64,000 bases of DNA from Acanthaster planci (Eukaryota > Echinodermata > Asteroidea > Valvatida > Acanthasteridae): the NCBI RefSeq assembly GCF_001949145.1, contig NW_019091362.1, forward strand, positions 3,272,430-3,336,429. The letters are read 5' to 3'. A model generated the notes under the pieces. That model searched no databases and was not told the origin of the DNA. It saw nothing but the letters and a program-made list of their open reading frames with translations. A program made the translations under genes and the position numbers. Shown here piece by piece: positions 1-13,900 of this stretch (the first letter of the stretch is position 1; each line of letters begins with the position of its first letter).

Positions 1-84
1 TTGATGTGATTATATATCTGAAATTCTCTCTTAACAAATGACAGTTCTTCATCCTTTGCCGTTATCTATGATTTTTGCTAATAC

Positions 85-3000
85 CTTCTTAGTGAGAGTC
101 TTGTGTAGCTTCGGCAGGATGCTGGCAACAATGATGCGGTGAATCTTGGTTGCCAGGGAAACCTCACTCTTGCATTCGCTGTCATCTCCATGGCTAACCT
201 GCTCCTCTACGTCTTCATTCTCACCCTCTTCATCCTCTTCAGTGTCTTTCTCATCTCCTGGTTCTGTATTTTCATCTTCGTCATCACTGTGCTCATCACA
301 AGATTTCTTGTCAACCGTTTCAGAGCCTATTTTAGGGAAAACAATATTTATTTTCAGTACTGTAGCACTACAAGAAGAAATGATACATATAAAACAGGAA
401 GCATACAGTTTTTCAAGGACGTGACTAATTTTGACTCGGCCAAGCACCACAGAAATACAAAGAAATGTAACCAATCACAGTCTGTTTTACATGTTGAGAG
501 TCCTACCTTCAGACGACTCATTTTCAGGCTTGGTGGATGTTTTCCCAACCTGCACAGACTCTACTCCTTCAGAGAGAGATAAGTCAAAATGAAAGCCATC
601 CAGAACAGCAACAACTAACCTAAAAAGGAATAACAAAGGAAACAATTATATTTCAGACTAAAAGATCAGTTTTTATAATTGCGGGAATTTAACAATATAG
701 GGTGAAGACCTATGTTCAAGACCACACTCTGAACCAATGGTATGTCTGGCCATTTGCAACTGCCTGCACCAATAACGCAAAGTACTGTGAAAACTACTCT
801 ATGTAACTACTGGTGACAGCCGCTCTGTACGAAACATTTTATGGGTACATGGGGATCAGGAATGTCCACTAGAACATCGTTGCATTTGTCTATCCGCCTT
901 GAGCAGAAGCACCCCCTCAGTGGTTGAAAACAGCCAGGTTGATAGGGAGTGTTCATTTTTGTTTGGTTGCAAAGCCACCGCAATCCACGCATTTCATAGT
1001 CCTCAACCAACGAATTGCAGTTACAACCAAAGGAGCCTCCGTTGCTCGGAAAACTGCACCCTCTCTTGGCCACACTAAGGCTCATAGAAATCTGAATTTG
1101 GTTTCTAAATGTAATAATTTTTACTTGTCACAAACCGTCATACCTCACAGCTGTCTTTTGTTGATCCAAGCTGCGCATAATGAGCCGTAAATACTGCTGC
1201 AGGATCAGGTAGTAGCATCGCCATGGCAACTGCCCAGCAATGGCCCCTACTGCACCGATGGCCTCGATGACCAGGTTGGGATTCTTGGCCGCCAGCACCT
1301 GGTCAAAGATGAGGGCCGTCGCCATGGGCAACAAGAACTGGTAGAGGGCGCTGTAAGCGAGGTCGCCCTGCCGGGCGTGGAGGGCCAGGTGTCGCAGGGC
1401 GCGCATCCGTCGATGGTGCTGCCATGCAGAAGAAGTAAGAAACAAGATTTAACTGAAAGCACTTGGTAAGGACCTCTTGAAGTAATTGTAGATGACACAC
1501 AGTGACCTATTCCATAGAGAAATGGAAAAAACGCATCACCTTTACACAAACAATATCAGAAAACTTTATCAGGGAAGCAAGGCGACATTAACAGGGACTC
1601 ATCATCGTAGCTTGATAAAAAATCACTAATCTTCACACTAAAAAAAAAAAAATGGCTAGCTTGTTAAAGCACAGTTTGGCACTGACAGCCCTATTGTTTT
1701 GTACATAAGATTGGAATTTCAAGTCCATTTTCCACTAAATATGAACAAACTTGCAACCTATTTGTTAGAGCAAAGTGCACCCGAGTTCAAGCACACAGGA
1801 CAATAAGCCAGTTCGGTATTCCAACAGTGCACGTTCAAACTGAAATCAAAGTGATGGTCATTTGGATGCACGCCAAAGGTCTGTCCCATCAACGTGGCCC
1901 TAAGCCAACCCCACGAGCCTCTTTGCTCCCAAATGACTTTTTTAAATATAAAGCGGACTCACTCGTTCCAAAACAAGGGTCTAACTGATTCAATTCAAAA
2001 CATGGAGAAACAGACAGAAATGTTTACTTCAAGATTTCTGTGTATGGATTTAAGGTAGACTTATTTATTCCAAGAAATACCTGTATATGCCTAATGTTCT
2101 CAAAGAAGTCCTTCTCTACATCTGTATCGTGTAGAACGGTCATACACTGGAACTGTGGATGATCAGGGAACAGACGAACGATGTCGGACAACAGACCAAT
2201 CATCTCATGCCTGGCATTCTGTGACGAGAAAACACATTTTGAAATCAAGGAGCTTTTCTGACAAGTATTTTGTAGCACTTTTCGTTAACTCATCTATTTG
2301 TACAAGCACCCAATGGAGATCTGAGACAGAGAAACATTTGTGTAAACAAAAAGAAGTGACAACACGGTAAACTTATGAAGCGTTGAGGTGTAAAAGTACA
2401 CCATAAAAATATAGCTCAATTCAAATAGGTTTTTAAGGTCAATGTGAACATAAAAGGACATAAAGATGAATATTTCATCTCAGGCAAACTGGATGTGCAT
2501 TACCTCTGCTTTTAACCTCAATGCATCCCTGATTGCTGGGGCATATTTGTGGAAGACGATGCCGTTGAAATGCTGGCTGTTTGGTGGTACGGTCGCCAGC
2601 TTCTGCAAGAGTTCCTTCAAAAAATGGACCGAGTTGTCTCGCATGGACAAGTCATCAATCTGAATCCGGAAAAAAAAGGAAAACACGCCAACAAATTCAG
2701 TTCAAACTTCATTCCAGTAAGTCGCAGGCTTTCTCTTCCAATAAACCAGTTCAGCGTTCCAGACAAAAAAAAGCACGATCATTTGAGAACAAACAACCTG
2801 TCACCACACTAGTTTGAGCATGCTGTGTAATCCCATTCATGACCAAGCTGAGTGGGCGGCACCATTGAAACACCGAACCGGCTTATTGATGAGATGTTGA
2901 AACTCAAGTGGAGAAGGTGATCAATTTCCCTTGTCTGTAAACTTATGTTCTCCCCGAATCTTGAACACAGGCTGGCCAAATATGTAGTAATTACTGAAAA

Positions 3001-4912
3001 GATGTACATATACAAATAGGATTGAAAATATTCTCCATGGAAGCAATTTTACATGTGTAAGGCATTTGGGTATGTATAACTACATATCTGAAATGTTTGC
3101 AGGTCGTTGATATGGTCCATTTTTCAACCACGGGTACTTCAGTTTCCTCCGTCTTTGTCCCAGAACACCAACCCACCTTCATTATCATGTAGAAACAGTT
3201 GTATATGATTGGCGTCACAAAGGCCATGTTGATCGTCTCCATGGCAACCAGCCGCTCATTGGCCAGTTTGAATCCGGCCAGTCGGTAGGCGTAGTCAGGC
3301 TCCTCCACATGCTTTCGATCCCAGGAGTTCAACTGCTTCATCAGACGGGCGACCTCCCCCAGAGTTGGGTCATTCTGCGCCATCGCGGCAAAGACTTCAC
3401 ACAGAGCAGCTCTGGACTGCCGGAAAGTCAGGCGGTAGAACAGCAACGACAGGGGTCTGTAGTGAGTCCAGAAAAGTTAGGGTGTCTTAACACATGCCAA
3501 ATGCACCTCTGGATATTCAAATACAAAGGAGGTTTTGTATTTTAAATACTCTTCACATTCAGGTGAAAAATATTCAGAGCTGATTAAACTAAAGTCATGA
3601 TCTTAACAGTGCAGTCAGGACATATTTCAACGAACTAAACAATTTTCATTTTGTGAATAATGATCTCTATCTTTGATAACTTTCCCAAATGCTGAAATCT
3701 GATCCAATGCGTGCCCAATACATCTGACAACATAAGTTGTATTGATGTCATCAATGCAATCCAACTCTTGATTAAAAAAAAATTTATTGAAAATGTTGTA
3801 AGTGAAAATGGCTCCCTCAAGTTCCACTGTTCACAATTAGGTGCAAGAACAACAAATAAGTCTGATTTGCGCCGGCATAAATATTCAGACTGATTTGGCC
3901 CTGTGTTTTTGTGGAGGCAAAAGGCTGTCCTGATGCACCAGGCAGTTTCTCTTGTCCATTCTGAAGACAAAACTAGTTGTGGACCAGCCTCAACTCACCC
4001 TAAGAAATCTGAAGGATTCCGACAAAGCTTGATGACATTCCTGACTGTATGCAGGATGTCCAGTTCAGTTGTCTGTCAGAAAAAAAAGTTTAAAAAACTC
4101 AAATGCAGTTTTCCCGAGAGCCAAAAAATGGATCTCTAACAGATGCAAATGGATCTCTAACAGAAAAGTATACACTTAGGACTTATTTTCACATTTGTAA
4201 CTACGGAAGGATGTCAAACAGGGCAGTCCCATAAAGCACATGATTAAAAGGAGTGCTATTAAAAATCAAATTACTTTCAATAAATTTCTGTCATAGCAAC
4301 TTATGATTTTAATCAGTTTTCCAGAAATGCACATCAAAAAATCAGCTGAAAGAAGGAAAGAATATTCCCTCGAGAGACTACAACATTTCATTGGAAAACA
4401 AGTTGGCAAGCTCTTAGTGAGTTTCCAAAAATACGACCCTAATAATAATTACCGAAAATGGGTCACTTGGGAGACATTCCCATAAGAACATGCACAAACT
4501 TTACTGTCCCATAATTAAATATTCCCTAATCTGATCTGAACCAAGCTTTGTATGTTTTCAATTAAGACCCTTAACTATCATCTCTCAAAATTTGGACAAT
4601 AAAATTCGGCCTCCTCCTGGTAGTTGAGGCATTAGGGACCATTGGACATTGAAATGTCTCCCTAATGACCGATGTCTCCCTAAGGTCGAAAAATTTACCA
4701 CAAAATGTCTCCCTAACGACCCATTTGTAAGAATATCTAAACTGATCACAAGACGTGACCTTGAGCATTCACGCAACTACCTCAGAGAAACAAAACAGCG
4801 CATTCTCACTTTCAAGCCTACCTCATGTTTTTCACTGGTTCTCCTCAAGAATGGCAGGAGAAGGCTAACCAACACGGTACTCTGCTCAGGATCACTGATG
4901 TACAGGCTTATC
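85..4912 (-). other. UTP20: UTP20 exons 30-37, ending in a long acidic segment
   Basis: This block covers residues of the central solenoid up to the window edge. The exon at 3456-3177 encodes a 93-codon helical block. Exons 2218-2081 and 1418-1144 carry KDFFENIRHIQ and HHRRMRALRHL, a strongly conserved junction. The donor of the 1418-1144 exon is taken at AG|GTATGA rather than the nearer GTGAGG, because only this choice keeps VVAVLDGFHFD in frame in the next exon (619-507). The last exon seen (326-85) opens with about 45 residues dominated by Glu and Asp, then a helix ending LPKLHKTLTKK. The acidic insert lies where human UTP20 has a similar acidic linker. Confidence 0.88.
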
Positions 4913-7900
4913 CTGCCATGAAATGACACAGACAAAAACGGGCAAGTTCTCAAAATAACATGCAAGTGACGATTCAGACATCCTGAACAACTGTATCACA
5001 CTCTTGACTCTTCTTAATTAGCTCCTGTGAGAATTTGACATGAGTCGAGATAGGTCACTTCATGATGAGACAACAGTTTGATGCCAGTTTTGAGATCAGG
5101 CAAGAAATATTTACTAAACTTGAAAGTTATCCACCCCACAAAAAAACTCTCTTCAACTCTGCAAATAATCAACATATGTGCTTTCACACTTTCCACCAAA
5201 TGAACTATTCCTGCATTCCTAACATTAATATTTTCATAATACTCATTTCTTCATGAGCTGTTTAACTACTGACTTTGACAAGATGTTGAGGTCCTTCATA
5301 GGCAGGCCTCTCCTGTCTTCCTTCGTGTGAGTGCACCGATGGACGGAGGAGCTGAGGTACTGCAAGATGGCTGGTACATGGGGAAAGAGCAACTTAGTCC
5401 CAAAGCTGGGTGGATCTGGAACGGAAAATCAGACGGAAGTCTAGCGTTCATGTGCTGGGCTGAACTGCTTTAAATTACTCTGAACATCTCGGCAGAGAAA
5501 TTGCGGCATAGATTTCACACTGTGGATGAAGTAAATGCTTGAAGGTGCACGGATATTTCTACAGTCATTTTGCCTCTGAAGATAACACGGTCCTTGCTGT
5601 GTTGAATGAAGCGTTCCCACTGTGCTACTTGAGGTTAAAATCCTTATGATAATATCCTATTATCTTGTGCCTGTGGAATAATCCTAGGGTTCAGTCAATC
5701 ACTGACTCACAAGAACTTATCAATATGCAATGAATAACATCACATATCTCCTTTAAATTATGTCTTTTGGTTACCAATGACTGGTCCATGTATATTGATA
5801 TGAATTAATTGGAATACCAGACAGGGAAAAATAAAATTGTAAAAATTAACACTATAAAATTGGCAAACCATGAAACAAAACTTTGATCACTAACAGATCA
5901 AACAGGTGAAAGTTCACAGAGATCCATGTCTATCCCCAGTACCTGCAAACTGTTTGCTCTCTATCGCAACGTCAATGAGGTCATTGACCTCCAGGTCATC
6001 AACCTCTTCTCCGTCTTCCATCCCTGACTCCTCCTCCAGGAGGAGGTGTTCCACAATCTCCATCACCACGTTGACGACCGAGGCAGAGACCGTGGATGCT
6101 GAGAGGAGTGAGGTGACGCTCGGGAGGATGGTGCAACTTGGTTTGGTGGGGTGATGCTTGGCCAAGAGTGGGTGGAATCTTGACAGTCAAAAAAAAACCA
6201 CTCCCTTTATTTTTTAACCATTCAAAAACCTCCAAAAATAATGTGAATGTAGTTTAATAATACCACAGCCATTGTCAGATATTGTGGCTACTAACTAAAA
6301 AACTAAAATGTTATCATTCTCCCAAACCATATCCGTGCTATGTGAAACTTACTTTGGAAAAACTACAATGGAGTTCTCACTAAGGTATCACACACTCAAA
6401 AGCATACATTTTTCTGACATTTGACAATTTTCTTTGTGTATGATTAATTAAGACGCTACTAGTTTACAGATGAAAATGTATGGAACTAAAGAGAAAATCC
6501 CAAACGGAGATCCACAGTGGGAGACAAATTGCACTCAAGTTTCTACAACTGAACCTTCTGAAATGAATTCCGCACCTGGAATATTTGCTCCAGACAAAAA
6601 TCAGTTTCAGCAGAGGGGTTGGACTTGCAAGACACTCATTGGCCAAGCTGTCAATCTGAGGCCACACAGCCGCCTCAAAGATACAGTCGATCTCACTAGC
6701 CGAGAGAGGATGATGCTCAAAGACACTAAAGAATTCAGCCAATCGCAGGAGGGCTAGCTGACGAAGTCTCTTCAGCTGGCCAACCGCGTAGGTCTGAATC
6801 TGTAAGAGTAGGATACCAAACAAATTTGTTTATGTTTATTTGCACTGTTAACCCCTTCGCACCGGGTTGTGGATAGAGCCGCCGTAAAAATTGAGATCCT
6901 CAGCCCACTTTTCAGCTATTATTCTCGGCCCACGCTCTAGCGAACACGGTGAAAGAAGGCAGACCCTGGCTCTTGTGTATATGGTAATTGGACTTTGTAG
7001 GTAGCCCAGAAATGAAAAGACCAAATTTGAATCATAATCACCAGCTTCACAACAGTCCCCACTTTGAAAAGAGGCAATGGGAATGTGGAAGCTTGAGTAG
7101 AGCCGCATGCCACCGAACAATCAGCCTTTTCACCGTGTAATTCTAAGCGTGCAGAGCACGCTGGGCCACAAACCGAGAATTTGTGGTTTGGCAGGTGGCC
7201 TTCATGGCCAAGCGAGGCTGGAATTCTTGGAGTCGGCTTTTGGGAAGAAATTCCCGTTGTCAAGGGGTTAACCTATAAAAAAAATTACTTTTACAAATGT
7301 AAACTCATAAACCTCTTCAGACTATCCAAAATCATGCCTCTGTGCTATTTAAGTAAGAAGCATAAGGGTTGTACTTATATCAAACAGTGACTGAGGAAAC
7401 TTGGGACATACTAACCATTACAAAACGTGCAACAGACAGCAGATGCTACCGATATTGTGGACAATATTTCTCACCAGCTAATGATCACGGGCAATGTGTA
7501 TCCTCTGACAGACTGATACCTTAACCATGGGCAGATTTATAAAATTAATCACAGGCATCAAACTTACATAGCACAGGAACATTCTCACCCAAAAAGCTGG
7601 TCACCAACTGATATTTCATGCGAGGTATCTGACTTGTGACTGGTTTCTGCAAAACTTTGCTTGAAATGAAAATGCGCTCAGTGACATTTTCTGCTGGACT
7701 GGATCCCTGTTCTGGATTGACCAATCTGAAAGTTGGCTCCAACTATGATCGTGCTCTGATGGCCTTCAGGTAGAGTTTTTACTTGACAGTTTAGTTTCAC
7801 TTCATGTTTCTATGTTTTCTTGGCCCACCTGGCTCCGCTGGTCAAGCAGCTTGGCGTAGCTGGCCAGCAGGGTTGTAACAAGATGGAGGATGCTGGTGGC

Positions 7901-10900
7901 AAACGGTGCTATTCGGTGACCCAACTTGCTGAAGATGACTCCGATAGTGTCCAGCATACTAAAAAAGGCAATGGCAAAATCACAGGCAAATATCAAACTG
8001 TGAATTTTTGTATTCAATGCAAAATCACTGATATTGTCATTCTAGCTTTTATCAATGTTTAAATGTAGATTTTTGGAAAAAAAAACAGCAAAAACAACAA
8101 ACAAACAATACATTCTGCAAAAAAACGTGTGAAATGAATACATATTTGCCACTGACATCTCAAATTCATTTTGCACTGTGCTAGAAGTATGAACCCAATG
8201 GAAAGGCCACTCCCAAATGATTCCCCTACTCACGTCCTCTACTCACCTTTGCTGCTTCTTCAAGGGGATCACAGTGGAGGGGCTTAAGGAATCCAGATAC
8301 TCAGTCATCGTGGTGTAGCAATCATCTTCGATAGGCATGAGAAAAAAAAAACGCGTTTTGTAGTTGTGGGCACTCCACACCTGCAGAACAGTATTTATAC
8401 AGGAACACAAAAAGGCCTCCCAATCTGATCTAAAAATTACCTCACAGAAGAAAACTCTCCCTTTAACACAGTGCCAGCCACGGCACATGTACCCACATTA
8501 CATTTGCTTATAGTTCTCGGAAACACGTTACAATATTGTGTGGACCAAAAGACTTGAGGAGGCACACCAAAGCTCCTAAACTTTGATCCAAATTTTCCTT
8601 ACAGTACCAGATGATTTCAGTCATGAACTGGGTTGACAAGTGAGTAAAAAAAAATCTATAAGTCCAAAATTAGTATCTTTGACTCGGTAGAAAATGCTGG
8701 TTGGAGAAGTTCCTCTTGTGTGTCCCGTGCATCTGTAGTTGTCACATGTTAAGATTCAGTAGTGCGGTAAAAATCAAGAATATCCAACAGATAAAACTAT
8801 GCAAAGCATTTTTAAAATCAACCATATTCTAGAAAAGAATCCACAAACGAGACTCCTAGTACCTTTCAGGACTTGTCGGCACGGCTCCAGGACAAGGTCC
8901 AGGAACACACTCAACTCATTGGATGAGGAGCCGGCGATGAAACGCAGGATGGTGGACCGGCGAACAGCACCCCCACTCTTGCCCTGGGTGCCAGGCCCTG
9001 TCTTGCTCATCATCTTTCCGTAAAGAAGCCTACAAAGCAGGATATGTGGATCAGCAAAGACAGCAGATTCATTCACTGTTCTTCTGAAAATCTAAGAAAG
9101 ACTGTTAAAGAGATCCTTCTAAGATGTAACCACAGAGAGATTTCGACGTTTGTGCATGCAAATCGGAAATCAATTTTTTTGTATTTCATAAACATCTGGC
9201 CTTCACTGGCAAATTACTGTTGCAACTCTTTCAAAAGCAGGTTCGCTTGAGAGGGATTCGATCCCAGAACCACCTGCTGTTTGATGCAGACATCTTTACC
9301 ATGCTACCTTCAATTCGACTCATGACTTCTTCATCTCACCTCAGCAGAATGGGCAACAGTCCCTCCCTGTGATTGGCTGCCACTACTCCAGTCGTTTCAT
9401 CAATGCTGAACTGGACGAGCGTCTCACGGAACTTGTTGTCCTCCATGAGTGCATCTAGACTGTCCCGGTAGGGGGTCAGGTATGGGTGGTTGTAGGTCAT
9501 CAGGCAGGACAAGACCACTTTCTGGATGTCTGGGAAATTATTTGACAGTAACTGGAATAAAAAGAGAATAAAAATCACTATTTATTGTTGGAATTCAATT
9601 CAAGATAATACCAAGGTTATTTCTGATTGTCTCAGTAAAAAGTACACGCTGCAATTAAAACTATATAAAGTTAGCCAAAGTTAACAAAGGGAAACAGAAA
9701 AATATGAAAAATATCCAGAAACCTGTAGGTTTCAGTAAAAACAAGACTAGTTTTTGTCAGCTTTATGCTTTTAAAAGTAAAAGCAACTCCACAACTTTAT
9801 TGAAGCACAGAATGCACTATTCTCCATTATCTGTCACATTAGTAGCTGCCTTGGGATATTACTGTAAATCAAATTCAATTTTTCCTTTTCTAACTAGTAA
9901 TAACTTATTCCCTCAATAAGTCAGAGGCCTATAAGAGATGGTACACAGCCGTTTATATCAACTAAAACTTGAGATATCCCTGGTTGTCAGCACCTTTAAC
10001 AAAGTCAGAAGTAAGAAAAAACGGTTAAATGAAACCAGCTTGGGATTCTTTTGTAATCAAACCATTGGTTTACTTAAAATTTGATCTGACTTGTAAGCTT
10101 TAATGTCAAGCGGAAAATACTTACATCAAAGTACAGCTTTCGTAGCTGAGGTTCTTTATACATCGATTTGGGATCTTTGAATCGGCTGAAGAGCTGAAGG
10201 TGGGTTACCAATGCCCTAAATGAAAAGAAAAAGCAAAACAAAGGATGACGGAAACATTCAACTCTGAACCCATCTGGGAGATATGGTGACTTATCCACTT
10301 AGTTCCAAGTTTCAGTCGCAAGACGTGTGAACGGTGGAAAAACAATCAGTCAATCCGTTAGATTACGAGTTTAAAGAGGCCTAAAAATGGTCTTAAAGGT
10401 CAGGCTGACATAGTTTGGTGGAAGAGCTGACATCAAGCAAAAGGACGACTGACTAAATCACAGGATTTACAACTTATTCTTTTTTGCTTTTCTTCGAAGT
10501 AGACTTAAGTTTAAAATGTTTACCTAGACACAGAGCCTTTGGCCTTATTCTGTTTCGTCCTCTTTCCAACAAGTTTCGGAGTTCGTTCAGTGTCCTCCTT
10601 TTCCTCCCCATCCTGACTCTCTGCCCACAGATCTTCCTCGGTTTCCCCACTGTCCTCAGTCTGATCCACGCTGACATCCTGGCAAGTCCTCACTCTGATG
10701 TCCTGGGTCGGGGCATTGTTGACATTTGATGGGTGGTACTCATTTCTGAGAGAAAAAAAAAGATGGGCAATCCTTTAACATCAGGGCTACCTCTGTTCTA
10801 ATGACATTTTTATGAGAACATTTTTGGAATTTCTCCAAGTCCAAAGCCATAAGTTTAACTCAAGACATGCCTTGGTTTACTTAAGGGTTGACAGTATTGT

Positions 10901-13900
10901 TTGACAGGCAAACAATTCTAAGCTTAATCAACAAGGACAGGATTAACAACTTTTGCACTTGAAATGGCACCATACTCAATAAATCGGAAGACTAGAGGTA
11001 CAAGCTCCCGCGACCGGCCCTCAGCCCGATCGGCAAACAGTGCCATCGCCTTCCACATCAGCTGCCGGACATTCCAGTGGTCTGGCCGATCGGCACCCGT
11101 GACATTCTCGACCTGCATCTTCCTGAACAACGCCGCCAGATCGGGCACATTTGGACTCAGATCTTCCAAAGAATCATTCAGGCCCGGGTTTGTTGTCGTC
11201 TTTGTTTGTGAGGTCTCGAGTAACGTAGCCACTTTCAGCAAGTGGTCGCTGTAGACAGACCAGAAGCTTTTCTTGTCCATGCCATAAGCATGAGATCTGA
11301 AAAGAGTTACCAAAAAAATAGAGTGAACAATTATTTCAATTCAAGGAAGAGCAGAACTTATTCATTTTTAAAGAAAACAGAGTGTACTCACTTTATAAGT
11401 TCCATGATGGGCTGCCATAGCAACTGAAAGTTTATGTACAGCAATCCAATGAGATACCTCAAGGCAACCTGGAGACGCAGAAAAAGCATACAAACACCAC
11501 TGAAACATTTACATGATGATGATGTCATTCTTTGTGTAACACAACAGGTATGTCCATTGAAGTCTGTCCACTGCGGCCACATGTCCACTGTGGTCATTTG
11601 TCCACTTGTTGATTATTGATTACATGTATCTCACAGAGTGGACACCACAAGCAGTCTAGGACAACCTTAAAACTGTGCCTATCTGCCTCTAGCAGAAGCA
11701 CCCCCTCATCAGTTGAAAGAGCAATGTTTGTGGGGAGTGTTCATTTTGTTGGTAGCGACGTGACCATAACACTCACAGTGCGTAGTCGCTTTTGAACCGG
11801 TGAAGTGCAGTTCCCACCAAAGGAGCTGCCGTAGCTAGGAAAATTGCACCCTCTCCTGGTCCAGCTTGGGGTTCATAGTGTCCACCTGTTTATAATGTTC
11901 CCCTGTCCATTGTGACCACACGTACCCTTCAAAAGTGCACTTAAAAGTTTAAGTACAGCCTAAAACCTACCTCTTTGTAGTTTCCAATGGGTACATTTGG
12001 CTGCACGGCATCGTAGCTCAACTTCTGCAGTAGCTTCTGCTTTTCTCGGTAGTCTTCAACCGTCGCAGGCACTAGCTCCGCCTCAAGGCAAAGCTGGAAC
12101 ACACAAACCTGACGAGTGGGCTGTTGGCGAAATGGCAGATGCCAGTGACAATTTCAACGTTCACAATGGGTTGGTACTAACGTGCCTTATAAATATGGTT
12201 ATTATTTACTATTGAAGGAGAAACAGAAAAATGGTGACATTATTCAGATGTTATGTCTAAAACTGATTTTAGCATCGTTACGAACTTCTGACTGCGTTGG
12301 CTCGACAATAGTTATTTCTACTCCTCCAACTTACCAAATCTGGAATGCTAGGGAGTTCAACTGGGAAGTGAGATAAAATCCTCAGGGTCAACATCCGAAC
12401 CTGCATAAAAATGAAACCAACCTCTTAATGGAAGAAAAGTTATTTTTTCCCCACTCAATATGGATACGAGTGAGTAGCAGAGAAATTCATTTCACCTTGA
12501 CAAAAAAAATGAGTGAAGAAGAAAAAACACGGAAGCGGAACACTGAGAACTGAGCCAACCATCCCTACATTAGGGTCTCTCAAATTAGTCTTGTTTTTTG
12601 TTTACATAAAGAAAAACACTGCCTTAATTCCCTAGAAACAGGCATGAAATTGCCTCCTGACAAGCATTCACAGTGCACTCTTACAAAAGGAATTAAAGCG
12701 CTCAACATTAACCCTAACCTCCCCCCATGCACGTGAAATCATATTGAAATTGGAGGATTGAGGACTGTTAGGATTAACAAAACTTGCCACTCCAGCCCAG
12801 TGTCATGGAAAGCTAGTGAGGTTGTATATTTTCAATTTGTCAAAATTAGTGAAACCTGGATGTGAGTGTGGATAAAATTTCAGGAAGGATGAATGTTGTA
12901 GAGTTTTTTCATTTATCATAAATTCCCATGAGCCTATAAATTTCACGAATTTCTTTAAACTGCAAAGAATGTGCCAATGACTGACTGTAAACAAATGGAC
13001 AATTTCAGACGATTTCTGGAAAAAGCGTCCCATGGAATTAGAATTAATGATACACATCAAAGAAAGAATGTCAGGGCAAACCTCTGCCCATTTCCCAAGC
13101 CAACAACTATCTCTCCATTTACATTTGATAATACCTTCTTGTAAGGAGCAGATAGATTGGGTTGCAGCGCTGGGAAGATGAGCTGGAGTGTCTCTGCACA
13201 GAGAACACTGTCCTCCCTGCCTCTGACGAGCTGTGTGATGTACAGGTCTCCTATCAGAAGAACATGTGCAGATGTGGGGGTTGCTCTGCGAGGAAAGAGG
13301 ACATTAAATGATACCTTAAAAAACATGAACACCATCTACCACATCGTGATGGGAGGTAATCTTTCCATCAATCAATCAATCAATCAATCAATCAATTCAA
13401 ATCAATCAATTCAAATCAATTCAAATCAAATCAAATCAATCAATCAATCATCAGTCTTTTCTTTATTTACCACCACAAAGACAGGATAAATACACATCAA
13501 TAAGATTAATTATATAATTTGGGTGGAGGGGGTCACTAAAAAGCAACGCTTGTCAAGAAGTGGACGATTTCTTGAAAAAGCGTCCCATGGAATTAGAATG
13601 AATGATATCAAAGAAAGAATGTCAAGCCAAACCGTCCGAAACCACATGACCAGACACAAGACAACTCGCATGTGACAGGGCGGAAAATGACAGAGAAATG
13701 CTTTTTCTGCAGTCCGTTTGTGACTTGGATTCAGAGGGAAGGTCTTGTGTTGGTCTTGTGGGGTCTCAACTACAACATGGCAAGATACGTCAGTTTACGC
13801 TATAGCAATCATATGCAACAAGTCACTTTGTGGTGCAACCAATGAAATGTATCCCCTATCAATTGGTAGAAAATGTTGAACAGAAAGCCGAACTATGTTT

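Noticed and set aside
139-582. Hydrophobic plus-strand frame
   Set aside because: It is antisense of the acidic UTP20 exon 326-85; Glu/Asp codons read as Phe/Leu/Ile on the other strand.
1128-1149. Splice donor GCT|GTGAGG for the UTP20 exon 1418-1144
   Set aside because: It shifts the frame of the next exon. The donor five bases further (AG|GTATGA) gives VVAVLDGFHFD, matching the family.
7545-7742. Possible extra UTP20 exon
   Set aside because: The flanking exons (7958-7829 and 6799-6576) join in phase with continuous homology, leaving no room for it.
13157-13489. Plus-strand frame with repeated INQS
   Set aside because: It is translation of the AATC microsatellite joined to the antisense of UTP20 exon 16.
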